DNA of 64,000 nucleotides from Siderastrea radians (Eukaryota; Cnidaria; Anthozoa; Scleractinia; Rhizangiidae): NCBI GenBank assembly GCA_964017195.1, contig OZ024898.1, positions 10,501,130 to 10,565,129 of the forward strand, read 5' to 3'. Shown piece by piece: positions 12,815 to 24,759 of this stretch (position 1 is its first letter; each line of letters starts with the position of its first letter). The notes under the pieces were generated by a model. It saw only the letters and a program-made list of their open reading frames with translations, ran no database searches and was not told where the DNA came from. The position numbers and the translations under genes were made by a program.

Positions 12815-13126
12815 TTATATGGAGACAAAATATCTGAAATTGCCCATTTTTATTCTGTTCTCGTTGCAAGTGTCGAGAAATTCTTTGAAAACCTTCAAAT
12901 CGTACAAGGTCTTCTTTTTTGTGTTTTCGTTGTCGAAGCTTTCGGAAAACTCTTTCACTTGTTCATCGTTTAGTAAAACAACTGAACCTGCTTGCCACCG
13001 CCATAATTCTAAACAACACTGAGGCAACGACGCATTCAGTTCATTCAACAAAGTAGAAAAGGCGGGAATCGTGACGTCATTGAACGATATGACACTCAAA
13101 AGCGTGACATACGGAAAATATGCCAC
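12815..13126 (-). pseudogene. Crypton-like N-terminal ORF fragment
   Basis: A 103-codon minus-strand frame contains NDEQVKEFSESFDNENTKKK followed by TLYDLKVFKEFLDT. From memory, this resembles the N-terminal region of the Crypton-derived tyrosine-recombinase/DUF3504 proteins (ZMYM, QRICH1 and KIAA1958 relatives) common as repeats in cnidarians. The match stops near residue 95 and the frame ends without the catalytic half. It borders the palindromic MITE at 12671-12802, so the palindrome may be an end of the same element. A profile search is needed to confirm the family. Confidence 0.5.
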
Positions 13127-13194
13127 TCGGGTCCCGGATGGAGTGGCGTATGGAATCTACGAGTGGTTTAGTTCCCAGTAAAGCACTCTCCTCC

Positions 13195-13290
13195 ATATAA
13201 TAAAGTACGATACGATGCGATACGTTAAGATACTTCACGATATCATACCATGCAATAGGATATGATACGATCCAATACAATACAATACAG
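13195..13290 (+). repeat. Degenerate GATAC-type short repeat
   Basis: Irregular runs of GATAC, GATATCATAC and CAATACAATACAATAC. A worn microsatellite, with no coding meaning. Confidence 0.6.
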
Positions 13291-13349
13291 TTACATTCCC
13301 TGAAGCATTTTTCAGAAAAAAAACTTATGTACAATGCTGGGTTATAGAT

Positions 13350-13396
13350 TACAATTTTCGTATAGTAATAAAAACTAAACGTACTAAAAATACTAC
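13350..13396 (+). repeat. Direct repeat, copy 1 of 2
   Basis: TACAATTTTCGTATAGTAAT continuing through CTAAACGTACTAAAAATACTAC. Repeated with two differences at 13817-13862, just beyond the 3' border of the cysteine-rich exon. The pair brackets the candidate third exon. Confidence 0.8.
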
Positions 13397-13401
13397 TTCA
13401 C

Positions 13402-15059
13402 CTAACGAGCTAGACGCTCTAAGCATCCAAAAAATACCTCGGGACCCCGCTGAGATACCAGTCTTTTAGTCCAGTATCTCTGCGTGAAGCCCAGTAAGTT
13501 ACTAGCATTCCAATGTAATTAAATCTGTTTTGGTGATCGTTTTTGTTCCACTTAGGCGTTAGTTTTCGCGCGAATGAGCTATAATCTTTAAGCGTGAAAT
13601 TCATATATTCTTTGTTTTTAATTGATTCTTCTTTTATTCATGGCGTTTGAGAAATACACAAACAACTTTTAACTCCGGATTGGCAGGAAATCGCTTTGAA
13701 AGAGGTATAGCCTTGAAGAAAAAAGGTTTAGGCTAGCTGTTAATCACACCACAGATTTCCAACGGCAAATCGAAAGAACTACACTCTACTCACGCACACT
13801 GTCCTGGTATTAGTTATACAATCTTCGTATAGTAATAAAACTAAACGTACTAAAAATACTACCTTAAGTCGCAAATGATATTACACTTACACAATTGAGG
13901 GGGGTCCACAGGCAACACTGAAATTCCCCCCCGCCGCAAAAGTCATTGCAAGCCTTGTCCAATTCTGCAGAGCCCGAGTGAGTCAAGGAGCATCCAGAGC
14001 AACCACCATCGATACAGGCGCGGTTGTTTACTGGTCCATTATCCCATTCACAGGCATTTTGGCCAGCTATGGCGTTGTGATCTGAATAGAATACAGAGGG
14101 TTCAATGGGTTTACTGTCAGATGGCTGAAATATTAATCTTCAGCCTTCAGCGGACGGTTAAATCGTCAACTATGAAACAAGCGAAATTTTTACTGTTAAC
14201 CGTGATCCTCGATAGTACAACCTAGGCATTTTTCAAGTCCCGTAAGGTGATGCCAACGATCTTCAGGTTGATCGCCTTTTTCTCCACAAATCCTTGTTTA
14301 AAATTGCTTCAAGTCAGAGTATTTCTTAGATTATTAATTCCTTAAGTATATGGCAGTGATAGAATATAGCAAGTATAAACTTTAATTACTTCCCAGAAGA
14401 AAAAAATGACTCTCTGAAGAGGATTGAGAAAAAGCGTTTGAATTAAAAAGGCTATAAATTAAGGCAAGCCCAATGGACTTTATGCCAATACTGTTGCTGT
14501 GGAGATTTTGGAAAAATCATTCTTAAAGATTTATTTCACCAACAGACTCGGCTAAAACTATTTGCTCAAATAGGCCTTAAATTAAATGGGGTTTACAACT
14601 GCGGAAGTCGTACCGAATTACGAAGAACGAATTAAAATATTCTTTCATAAGAATACAAGAATACCATATAATGGTATTCTTGTACGTCCTCTGTCTCCCC
14701 AGCAAAGCAGCACAAAATATCTATCTGTAGAAAAGATTGGAAAAATACCACTGTAAGAGGATTTTTGCTGGAACGTCCAGTGGAAGGTAGCTGAGGACGC
14801 GTTACGTCCTCGACTGTGGGATGAAAAAGATTTATTCTTTTCGTGATGTTTTCGTGAAGTTTCACTTTGCAAATGTCACTGCCCGGAGGCAAGATATCGG
14901 CAGTCGATTTTGGCTGGAATGCTAATTTGGCTGACCATGAGGTAAAAGTTTAAAAGGGAATACTATTGGCCTTTTTTTTTTAGTTTTATCTCATTTACCT
15001 TGCGAGATGTACGCAACGACCACCATCATCAGGAAGAAAACATAGGTGCTGGCCGCCAT
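13402..15059 (-). CDS. Secreted cysteine-rich peptide
   Basis: Exon 1 (15059-14999) encodes Met plus a hydrophobic run (MAASTYVFFLMMVVVAYISQ), a clear signal peptide, and ends at a GT donor in phase 1. Exon 2 (14081-13891) starts after a CAG acceptor, completes an Asp codon and encodes 63 residues. Mature Cys lie at 31, 43, 48, 51, 65, 69, 76, 77 and 84, giving spacing C-x11-C-x4-C-x2-C-x13-C-x3-C-x6-CC-x6-C. A GTAAGT donor follows Cys84. A phase-compatible candidate exon 3 (13479-13402) adds 25 residues with one more Cys and a TAG stop, making ten Cys and 109 residues. If intron 2 is not spliced, translation stops at 13864 (92 residues). I do not recognise the fold: a disulfide-rich secreted or matrix peptide, defensin-like factor or venom component are all possible, and none is shown. 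Exons 1-2 are well supported; exon 3 is weak. Confidence 0.7.
13817..13862 (+). repeat. Direct repeat, copy 2 of 2
   Basis: Second copy of the 13350-13396 sequence, 467 bases away. The in-frame TAA that would end an unspliced reading of the cysteine-rich exon lies directly next to it (13864-13866). Confidence 0.8.
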
Positions 15060-15102
15060 TTTATTACTCGATCTGTTTAACTGAGAAGCAGAACATTGGT
15101 GA

Positions 15103-15110
15103 TTATTATA
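15103..15110 (-). promoter_or_regulatory. TATA-like box of the Cys-rich gene
   Basis: On the minus strand TATAATAA lies about 44 bases upstream of the ATG at 15059. That spacing would give a short 5' UTR of 10-20 bases. Inferred from position only. Confidence 0.35.
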
Positions 15111-15189
15111 CACTTTTGACCACTCCTGAATATGATTAAACTCAATCTGTGATTAGTTCACTACCTCAAGGTCGTCAGCTTTTGCATAC

Positions 15190-15815
15190 TCATGACCAGG
15201 AGTTATTGAATTAGTAATGCATGGTGAGTTACGCTAGGAGCTGACGTCCATTCGTTGCAGAACATTGACTTCTAAAATTTTCAAAGCTTCTTGATAGGCA
15301 CATTCCGTATTGTATTGAATAAATGCCCTAGAATGCTTCGATAGACGAGGTTTGCAGTGCTCGTAGCCAAAATACACATTAATATTCATGAAATAATCAT
15401 TCAGTCAACAGAAAAAGGTGCGAGAAGAACACCCTTAGAAGGGGGAGAGGGTCCGTAGAATTTCATACTGAGGGCTTCGCCATGAGATTCAATCCCCAGC
15501 CCTTTCGTTTACACTGGTATACAAACATGACAAATGCTTCTCGGAATAAAAACTGTTCTGTATAATACAATAACGTGCAAACCGAAGACAGTAGATTATC
15601 TCACTCGTTATCAGCATACTGGCGTTCTTTCGCAGACTTTCAAACACTTGAAGGTTCCATGCAAGCTTTCGTATGTTTTTGCGAGGTCGCATATGCCAAA
15701 TCTGTGCGAGCCTTCCACTTTGTAGTGAACCTTTAAATACAATTAATTTATAATAAATTTTTCCTACTTTTTCGTATACTGGAAGCAGAGAAAAGTCACC
15801 TTCGGGTAAAACGTA
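15190..15815 (+). repeat. Array unit 1, blocks C and D
   Basis: 15213-15380 matches 19130-19310 and 21770-21960 (shared ATGGTGAG..TACGCTAG and GAATAAATGCCC phrases). 15380-15800 matches 19310-19740 and 21960-22380, and in reverse 25720-24960. It lies immediately upstream of the cysteine-rich gene's promoter. A 137-codon minus frame at 15489-15902 runs through the block but is broken in other copies, so it is not taken as a gene. Confidence 0.75.
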
Positions 15816-15819
15816 GTTT

Positions 15820-15953
15820 TTATTAACCGAGCGGGAGGTCTGTATGGTAGAGTCTTGACTGAGGTCGCCAGTACGGACCGAACGCAGTAAGGTCTGTACC
15901 AACGAGCGAGGTCAAGATTCTCCCATATAGACCGACCTAGCACGGTTAATAAG
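15820..15953. mobile_element. Foldback MITE inside the array
   Basis: Left end TATTAACCGAGCGGGAGGTC and right end GACCGACCTAGCACGGTTAA pair as imperfect inverted repeats, with further pairing of GAGTCTTGAC and GTCAAGATTC. The inner hairpin ACGGACCGAACGCAGTAAGG shares its core with the other palindromic elements. Non-coding. Confidence 0.8.
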
Positions 15954-15959
15954 ATGTTT

Positions 15960-16244
15960 ATTATATGACCAAATAAGAAATCAAAAGGATATAAAAATAA
16001 ATAGTTTTATTTGTTTCCCTGCGCGGGCTCCAGGATTAAGCTGGCTTACTTCTGTCACTACTCTCCAGTCCAAACGGGACAAAAATAACTGTTCAAAATC
16101 CAGTTTTGTACAAACTTCGTCAATGAATGAAGACAAAATAACCGTTCTTTTCATACAGGCTCAATGAAAAAGCTTGTGGTTAAGCAATAATTTATAAAAA
16201 GTGACCAAAAGTGCGACGAATTTTAATGCCTGTTTGTGCCTAGA
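15960..16244. other. Short AT-rich spacer, nothing recognised
   Basis: Sequence between the foldback MITE and the Crypton relic. No frame or repeat identified. Confidence 0.4.
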
Positions 16245-16259
16245 TCGCTTAGCGATCAG

Positions 16260-16811
16260 TTCTCATTCAGCCTTGCGATCTTCGACTGATCACCACAAAA
16301 AACGTTGATGTTGAATGTGCAGCCTTCGAACATGTTAATATGCGTTCCGGCAAAAATTGCCTGAGGCTGGATTTGTTGGACTGTAAAGACATTTTGCTGT
16401 GTTGTAGTGTGGGAGCACTGACTTAGTTTTCCTCGGACTGAGCGGATGTATCTGGCCCACGATTCAGGACAGCAGACATTTCTCGCTATCGCTTCAGAGA
16501 TGCTGAATGGTAGCTGTCGAGGCTTTTCAAATTCTTATGACTGCTTAGCTGTGCAACGAAGTTTGGCTGAACGTCTGCTTCGAGGAGTCGTCCAACGCTG
16601 GTCTTCCAAGGGAGAGATTAGAAACCTTCCTCTTGTTAGTTTCATCGATTTCGGCTGCAGCAAAAGCTTCTTTGAGGAACTTGCCAATTTCATTCTTTCC
16701 AAGGGGTCTATCCAGATGCCACACTTTGTCATTTGGTTTTCGTCGGTGATTGATGGCGAGATAAAAAGGAACATCTGGTTCTAACATGGCTTTAACCTCG
16801 AGGGAGGGCAT
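16260..16811 (-). pseudogene. Decayed Crypton tyrosine recombinase
   Basis: The minus-strand frame from 16811 reads EPDVPFYLAINHRRKPNDKV then LGKNEIGKFLKEAF, and after a shift of frame near 16606 continues KTSVGRLLEADVQPNFVAQL followed by SSHKNLKSLDSYHSAS. From memory this is the catalytic half of the Crypton/DUF3504 tyrosine recombinase family. The Tyr of LDSYHS is the expected nucleophile. A one-base loss destroys the codon region where the conserved HSAR motif should be, and a TAG stop lies at 16486-16488. A further GCTFNINVF stretch near 16300-16340 matches the usual C-terminal tail of these ORFs. The element is dead here. Confidence 0.75.
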
Positions 16812-16839
16812 GATTTCAGGTTAACATGGCTTCGGAACG

Positions 16840-18569
16840 GTGGCTTCGAAATGCTTTGATAGACAAAATTTCCAGCGCTCGTAGCCAAAATACATGTTAA
16901 TAGTTATGAAATAATCATTCAGTCAACAGGAAAAAGGTGTGAGAAGAGCATCCGTAGAAGTGGGAGGATGGTCCATCAAATTTCATACTGAGGGCTTCCC
17001 CATGAGATTCAAACCCTTTCCCTTTCGTATAAAAATGTGGGAAATGGTTCTTGAATAAAAATCCTGCCGTATAATACAACAACGTGCAAACAAACAATAA
17101 TAGATTAGCTCACTCGTTATAAGCACACCAGCGATCTTTCGCCAAATTGAGATATAAGCTTTATAAACTCTGATGGTGTGAGGAGAATAATGGTTCCTCC
17201 GAATAAAAGTCTGACACAATGTTTCTCCCGTAACGTGTAAAGAGATGAGAGTCGGGGAAGGAGAGAAAGTGGCCGTTTGATTTCATTGATCAATTTATTT
17301 ACTGCCACTTACAGTTCACCCCTTCTTTGGCTTTGCGTTTGTCTCTGAGAGGTTTTTCTCACCGATATGGTATGATAAGACAGGAGTATAGAATCTATAG
17401 AATTCGATCTCACTTAACTGTAAGAAAACACTTCTTCTAGCTTTCATGACAATTGTAGTTACAACTTCTCCCTATCTCTTTTTATGTAAAACGACAACAA
17501 ATTTTACATTGAAAGCTTACCAACTCTGTTACAAAGTCTTCGCTCGATGTTTGCTTGCGTATGAATCACCTAAAAAAGGTACTTTGTTGAGAAGGCGAGG
17601 AAATGTATATTCTAAAAGTTGTCAATAACTTGTGACGAGAAAACAAATTCAATCTGACGCACCGTGACAGTTTAAATCACTTCTATTTTGCCTTAAATGG
17701 ATTCATCAATTCCTTTGTACCAAGTGCGTGAATTTCTGTTTTGAAAGCTTTTATCAAAAGTGAAGTTTGTTCCCAATATTCACCTTTCCGAATTTTCTTC
17801 AACTTACATTTCACTACATGTGGCGTTTTTAGTCTCTTTACTTGGTGTTTCATTCGTGTTCCGCAAACTATTGCACAACCTCGGGCTTGTCATCATGCGG
17901 TGTAAACATTTTTCTTTTGAATATTCCTTGCTTACAGAAAGCACGCAAACCTATCATGGGTACCTGACGGTTATCATGAACGTCTTAAATTATCGAGTAC
18001 TTCTTGCTAACTTTTTGATAGCGTTCAGGTGTTGCGCATAACAGTTTTGTTAAGGTGGAACTTGCAATTTTGCTGTAAAAGCAACGCATTAATTATTTTA
18101 TGAATTTTATATCTGAAACGTATGCTTTGATGTTTTTCTTCCACGCTAGTAAGGGTATGTTTTTGTTAGCACGTGCCTTTTTGCATGTTTCGCTTTCCGT
18201 TAACAATTTTAATTATGCCGGACAGTTTTGTATTACAGAAAATAAAAGACACAAAAGGTTTGCAAACGTAATCGGAGAAGAATCGAAGCTAAGACAGGCC
18301 AAGGCTTAATTCGTTTGCAGCTAAAACCTTCAGTTATGACCAACGCAAAGACCCTTATCCCGGCAACAATTGTAACGTCATCGATCCGCTATAATATTAC
18401 ATTGAGTTTTAGAGCTCGTTTTGCTTTGAGTTTTAAAGTTGGAAAAACTGCCCTTTTGGAAAACATTATCAACTTGGTTATTATTTAACGTACCAAATGT
18501 TGTTCTTTTCTTTTCTCAGTGTCTAGGTTGTAGGATATGATGGAAAGCCATGGAACATCAATTCATATA
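16840..18569 (+). repeat. Array unit 1, blocks D to I
   Basis: Resumes array sequence after the Crypton relic. 16880-17100 repeats block D. 17140-17330 matches 19930-20140 and 22550-22770. 17370-17760 matches 20155-20570 and 22790-23190 (shared TACATTGAAAGCTTACCAAC). 17760-18320 matches 20570-21120. Open frames of 60-93 codons are not preserved between units, so I read this as non-coding or decayed. Confidence 0.75.
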
Positions 18570-21494
18570 GGAAAGAAAGAGGTTACTGTTACGGTTCTGA
18601 TATTGAATATTGTAATAATAAGTCACATTGCAGTTTTTGAAACTCTTAATTTTGTTACTACTTCTAATAATAATCTGATAATAAGGTAAATGAGGTTTTG
18701 AAAACTTACCAGTAAAATGCTTTTGGGCGTTTCACGATAACTAGGTCACAAACTGTTTAGCTTGTCTGATAGAGATGTTTAAAACCAAAGTAAACTACTT
18801 GAAAGGATTGATTAGGGATTCAAAACCTGACGAGAGTTTGCTTAATATCAAAACCGTTTGACCGATTGTGTTTGTCTTTTTCATTTATGAATAATATATA
18901 CGGGGAATGTTTTCTTAGCTGTACTCCAAGAAGTGAGATTAACAAAGACTGATCGTGCACTACATCACGCCAACTCTTAATAAAAAAGTAAGCCCTACAG
19001 AAATAAGTACGAAACAGACTGAAAATTGCTCTGATCTATAAAAAGATACGATTACCAATAAACATGAAATGATAAATGACGAAAATAACGCTTAGCCGAA
19101 GGCGAGTGGAAATTTATTTGATTCCATTCTTGCGCGACATTAGTAGGGCATGGTGAGCTACGCTAGAAGTTGAAGTATATAAGTTGCAGAATGTTGACTT
19201 GGAACATATTAAAAGCTTCTTGATGGGCGCATTTCGTATTTTAGTGAATAAATGCCCCTTTAATGCTTCAATAGTCGACATTTTCAGTGCCAGTAGCCAC
19301 AATACATGGTAATACTTATGGAATAATAATTCAATCAACAGTAAAAAGGTGCGAAAAAATTAAACACGAAGGAGGGGGAGGGTGGTCCATAAATTTCATA
19401 CTGAAAGCTTCACCATGAGAGTCAAACCTTTTCCTTTCGTATACAAATATGACAAATGCTTCTTGGAATGAAACGTATAATTATACAATAACATGCAAAC
19501 CAAAGACAGTAGTAAGATTATCTCACTCGTTATAAGCATACCAGCGTTCTTTCGCGGACTTTCAAACACTTGAAGGTTCCGTGCAAGCTTTCGTATGCTT
19601 TTTCGAGGTCCTATATGTTAAATTTGTGCGAGCCTTCTTTTTTGTAGTGAACATTTAAATACACTAAAATAATAAGTTTTCCTACCCGACCCTCTTTCTT
19701 ACTCGTGTACTGGAAGCATAGAAAAGTCACCTTCGGGTAAAACCACCCCATGTAGCCCACAGTACAGATAAGCCCCTGCAAACCCCCTATCCCCCTTTCT
19801 AAAAGGAAGGCACTATTAATTTGGCCTGATATGTTAAGTGGTTGCATTTCATTGAATACCGCGTTTTCTCAAAAGGCTTCTTTTACTGAAAAAGGTTCAA
19901 GAAACGACATCAAAAAGGCCCGAATTTATAGTACCAAGAAATTGAGATTTCAGCTTTGTAAACTTTAATGATGTGAGGAAAATAATGGTTCCTCTGAATA
20001 AACGTCTGGCACATTGTTTCTCCCGTAACGTGTAAAAAGAGGAGAGGCGAGAGAAGGACAGAAGGGGACGTTTTATTTGGAAACTGAAGGGCGTTTCTTC
20101 ATCGATCAACTACTACCACGTGCGGTACACCCTTTTTTGCTTTGCATTTTTTTCACCAATATGGTATGGCAGGACAGGAGTGTAGAATTCGATCTCACTT
20201 AACTGTAAGAAAACAGTTGTTCTATCTTTCATGACAATTGTAGTTACAACTTCCGACTACCTCTTTTTATGTGAAACAACAACAAATTTTACATTGAAAG
20301 CTTACCAACTCTGTTACAAAGTCTTCGCTCGATGTTTGCTTGGGTATGTATCACCTAAAAGAGCTATTGTTGAGAAGGCTAGGAAATGTATATTCTAAAA
20401 GTTGTCAATAACTTGTGACGAGAAAACAAACACAATGTGATGGACGGTGACAGTTTTGATATTGGCCTTAACACTTTAAATCACTTTAATTTTGCCTGAA
20501 ATGGATTCGTCAATCCCTTTGTACTAAGTGCGTGAATTTTTGTTTTGAAAGCTGTTATCAAAAATGAAGTTTATTTAAATATTTACCTTTGCGTATTTTC
20601 TCCAACTTAGATCTCACTACTCGCGGAGTGTTGAATCTCTTTACGAGGTGTTTCATTCGTGTTCAAACCATCGCTTATCCCCGGGCTTGTTAACATGCAG
20701 TGTAAACATTTTTCTTTCTAATATTCGTTGCTTGGAAAACGCACCCAAACCCACCATGGGTACCTGACGGTTATCATGAACGTCTTAAATTATCGGGCAC
20801 TTTTTGCTAACTTTTTGATAACGTTCAGGTGTTGCGCATAACAGTTTTGTTAAGGTGGAGCTTGCAATTTTGCTGTAAAAGCAAGGCATTAATTATTTTA
20901 TGAATTTTATGTCTGAAGCGTATGCTTTGATGTTTTTCTTCCATGCTAGTAAGGGTATGTTTTCGTAAACACGTGCCTTTTTGCATGTTTCGCTTTCCGT
21001 TAACAGTTTTAATTATGCAGGACAGTTTTGTATTACAGAAAATATAGGACACAAAGGTTTGCAAACGTCATCGGAGAAGAATCGAAGCTAAGACAGGCCA
21101 AGGCTTAATTCGTTCGTAACTACAACCTTCAGTTATGACCAATGCAAAGACCCTAATATCCCGGCAACAATTGCAACATCGGAAACTGGTTTGAGATCCA
21201 AGCTACATGATCAAGAAAGCTCTTCGCTTTTGCCTAGAGCTATAAACTGAACTGCTGCTGTTCTTGGGGCTAACAAGTCAGCCTCGATTGGTTTATACTC
21301 AGATAAACGTCATCGATCCGCTATGATATTATATTAAGTTTTAGAGCTCTTTTTGCTCTGAGTTTTAAAGTTGGAAAAACTGCCCTTTTGGAAAACATCA
21401 TCAACTTGCTCATTATTTAACTTACTAAATGTTGTTCTTTTCTTTTCGCAGTGTCTAGGTTGTAGGATATGATGGAAAGCCATGGAACATCAAT
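18570..21494 (+). repeat. Array unit 2, 2.9 kb
   Basis: Most complete copy of the shortened unit, with blocks in order A, B, C, D, E, F, G, H, I. Blocks B and C are joined directly at about 19137, without the roughly 5.3 kb that separates them in unit 1 (about 9890 to 15210). It contains an extra segment near 21178-21305 absent from unit 1. Confidence 0.75.
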
Positions 21495-23334
21495 TCACAT
21501 AGGAAAGAAAGAGGTTACTGTTACGGTTCTGATATTGAATATTGAAATAAAAAGACACATTACAGTTTTTGAAACTCTTAATTTTCTTACTACTTCTAAT
21601 AATAATTTGATAATAAGGTAAATGAGGTTTTGAAAGCTTACCAGTAAAATGCTTTTGGGTGTTTCACGATAAAAGATATGATTTCCAATAAAAATGAGAT
21701 GATAAATGACAAAAATAACGCTTAGCCGAAGGGCGAGTGGAAATTTATTTGATTCCATTCTTGCACGACATTAGTAGTGCATGGTTAGCTACGCTAGAAG
21801 TTGAAGTATATTATTTGTTAGTTGTTGTATATTAGTTGTTGCAGAATGTTCACTTCGAACATTATGAAAGGTTCTTGATGGGCGCATTTCGTATTTTAGT
21901 GAATAAATGCCCCTTTAATGCTTCAATAGTCGACATTTTCAGTGTCCGTAGCCACAATACATGGTAATACTTATGGAATAATCAATCAACAGGAAAAAGG
22001 TGCGAGAAAATTAAACCCGAAGGAGGGGTAGGGTGGTCCATAAATTTCATACTGAAAGCTTCACCATAATAGTCAACCTCTCCCTTTCGTATACATATAT
22101 GTCAAATGCTTCTTGGAATAAAATGAATAATACAATAACGTGCAAACCAAAGACAGGAGATTATCTCACTCGTTATAAGCATACCAGCGTTCTTTCGCGG
22201 ACTTTCAAACACTTCAAGGTTCCATGCAAGCTTTCGAATGCTTTTGCGAGGTCTTATATGTTAAATTTGTGCGAGCCTTCTATTTTGTAGTGAACAGTTA
22301 AATACATTAAAATAATAATTTTTCCTACCCTCTTTCCTACTCGTGTACTGGAAGCATAAAAAAGTCACCTTTCGGTTAAACAACCCCATGTAGCCCACAA
22401 TACAGATTAGTCCCTGCAAGCCCCCCATCCCCCTTTCTAAAAAGTAAGGCACACTTAAGTTGGCCTGATATGTTAAGTGGTTGTATTTCACTGAATATCG
22501 CGTTTTCTCAAAATGCTTCTTTTACTCAAAAATGAAAAAGACCCAAATCTATAGTACCAAGAAATTGAGATTAAGCTTTGTAAACTTTAATGGTTCCTCT
22601 GAATAAACGTCTGGCACATTTTTTCTCCCGTAACGTGTAAAAAGACGAGAGGCGGAGGAAGGAGAGAAGGGGACGTTTTATTTGGAAAAGGACGTTTCTT
22701 GATAAATGAAAGTGACGTTTCTTCATTAATCAACTACTACCACGTACGGTACACCCCTTTTTTGGCTTTGCATTTGTAACAAGCCTTTGTTTTTTCACCA
22801 ATATCGTAATGGTAGGACAGGAGTATAGAATTCGATCTCACTTAACTGTAAGAAAACACTTCTTCTAGCTTTCATGACAATTGTAGTGACAACTTCTCCC
22901 TACCTCTTTTATGTAAAACGACAACAAATTTTACATTGAAAGCTTACCAACTCTGTTACAAAGTCTTCGTGTGATGTTTGCTTGGGTATTAATCACCTAA
23001 AAAAGGTACTTTGTTAAGAAGGCGAGGAAATGTATATTCTAAAAGTTGTCAATAACTTGTGACGAGAAAACAAACATAATCTGACGCACCGTGACAGTTT
23101 TGATAACTGTTAAATAACTTTAAATTTTAAATGTATTCATTAATTTCTTTGTACCAAGTACGTGAATTTTTGTTTTGAAAGCTATTATTAAAAGTGAAGT
23201 TTGCTTGCAATATTCACCTTTGTGAATTTTCTCCAACTTACATTTTGCTACACGGCGTTTTTAGTCTCAAAACTTGGTGTCTCATTCGTGTTCAAACTAT
23301 CGCACACCCTTGGGCCAGTTGTTATCATTCACTG
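21495..23334 (+). repeat. Array unit 3, 1.8 kb
   Basis: Blocks A to G in the same order with internal deletions: A is truncated at about 21672 and joined to a late part of B, and H and I are missing after about 23325. Shared landmark sequences include TGGAAAGCCATGGAACATCA just before the unit and TACATTGAAAGCTTACCAAC at 22933. Confidence 0.75.
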
Positions 23335-24000
23335 GTTTTGATATTGAATATTGAAATAAGAAGTCACATTTCAGTTTTTGAAACTTTTAATTTTCCTGCT
23401 ACTTCTAATAACTTGATAATAACTAAAGGTAAATGAGGTTTTTAAAGCTTAAAAGTAAAATGTTTTTGGGCATTTCACGATAACAAGATCACAAACTGTT
23501 TAGCGTGTCTGATAGAGTTGTTTAAGACCAAAGTTTAATATTGAAAGCATTAATTAAGAATTCAAAAACTGACGAGTCAGTTTGCTTAATATCAAAGCCG
23601 TTTTACTGATTTTCTTTGTCTTTTTCGGTATGAATAATATATACGAGGAACGTTTTCTCAGCTGTACTCCAAGAAGTGAGAATAATTCATACTCTCCAAC
23701 TTGTTAAACGTTTGCATTTAAATCACGTCGGTGATCGTGCACGACATCACGCCAACTCTTAATAACATAGTAAGCCCTACAGAAATAGGTACGAAACAAA
23801 ATGAAAATAGTCTTATAAAAAGGTATGATTGCCGATAAAACGAGATGACAAATAACGAAAATAACACTAGAAGGGCGAGTGGAAATTTCTTTGATTCCAT
23901 TCTTGCACGATTTTCGTGTGTTTTTTAACTTGACAACACAGGTGTAACAGTCAGATTTCTTAGTTATGTCCTTTTTCATAACTTCCTGGAAGTTCCAAAG
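23335..24000 (+). repeat. Array unit 4, partial
   Basis: Blocks A and B again (23335-23930), followed by sequence matching 9900-9950. Related sequence resumes at 24424-24452 beyond the AATTCC-rich insertion. Confidence 0.7.
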
Positions 24001-24079
24001 ACATTTTACTGAAATATCCTCAACTTGAAGTCTATCAAGTATTTAGTCAGGGACTTAAATTTGCTATTCCAAGTAAATT

Positions 24080-24400
24080 GCCAATATTTCTCATATTTAA
24101 TTTAGTCATTCCTATTTATTCTCAGAAATTCCCAACCATTTTTATTAGCCCATTAGCCATTTAATTTAGCCATTCCCATATATTCTCAGACATTCCCAAG
24201 CTCTTTCATTATCAGTTTTTGTATTATTGGGAATTCCTAGGAATTCCTATTGTAATAATTCCAAGTGCAGTTTTAACACATTACCCATATATTCCCAGAA
24301 ATTCCAAGCTTTTACGTTTTTCCTAATTTGCATGTCTTGAAATCGTTTGGAATTCCTAAGAATTCTTAAGAATTCCTAGGAATTCCACCTTTTCTGGGAA
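24080..24400 (+). repeat. AATTCC-rich degenerate repeat
   Basis: Many variants of GAATTCCTAGGAATTCC, CCATATATTCTCAGAAATTC and AAGAATTCTTAAGAATTCC. It is partly self-complementary and interrupts the homology between 23930 and 24424 found in the copy at 9900-10000. Confidence 0.7.
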
Positions 24401-24759
24401 TTCAGTTCGCAAGGGGGCCCAGCGGATTCGGGAAATTTCGATACTGGGGAGTCCAACTAGGGAAACTGTATGCGATACTTTAAAAGCGAAATAATCATTG
24501 CTTTGCTCGTAAAGTTGTCTCTTGGTCTACTCTGCTTTCTTTCTTTTTAACGCATTTTCTATTTTGAATGCATTTGATTATTGAAAAATAAATAATCGTC
24601 TCAAGTCATCTTGTGGTTGTTGCAAATAATTGGCACGACAGACCATTTTTAAAGCAAAATTTAAAGACTTGTATGGAACGTGATCTCTCGTCTAGTTAGG
24701 AAACTAAAAATGACAATGAATAACCAATTAAGTTGAAATGCCGGGTGAAAAATTGTTTT

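Noticed and set aside
15489..15902. 137-codon minus frame in the array
   Set aside because: It crosses the foldback MITE boundary, and the corresponding frame is broken in the copies at 19310 and 21960.
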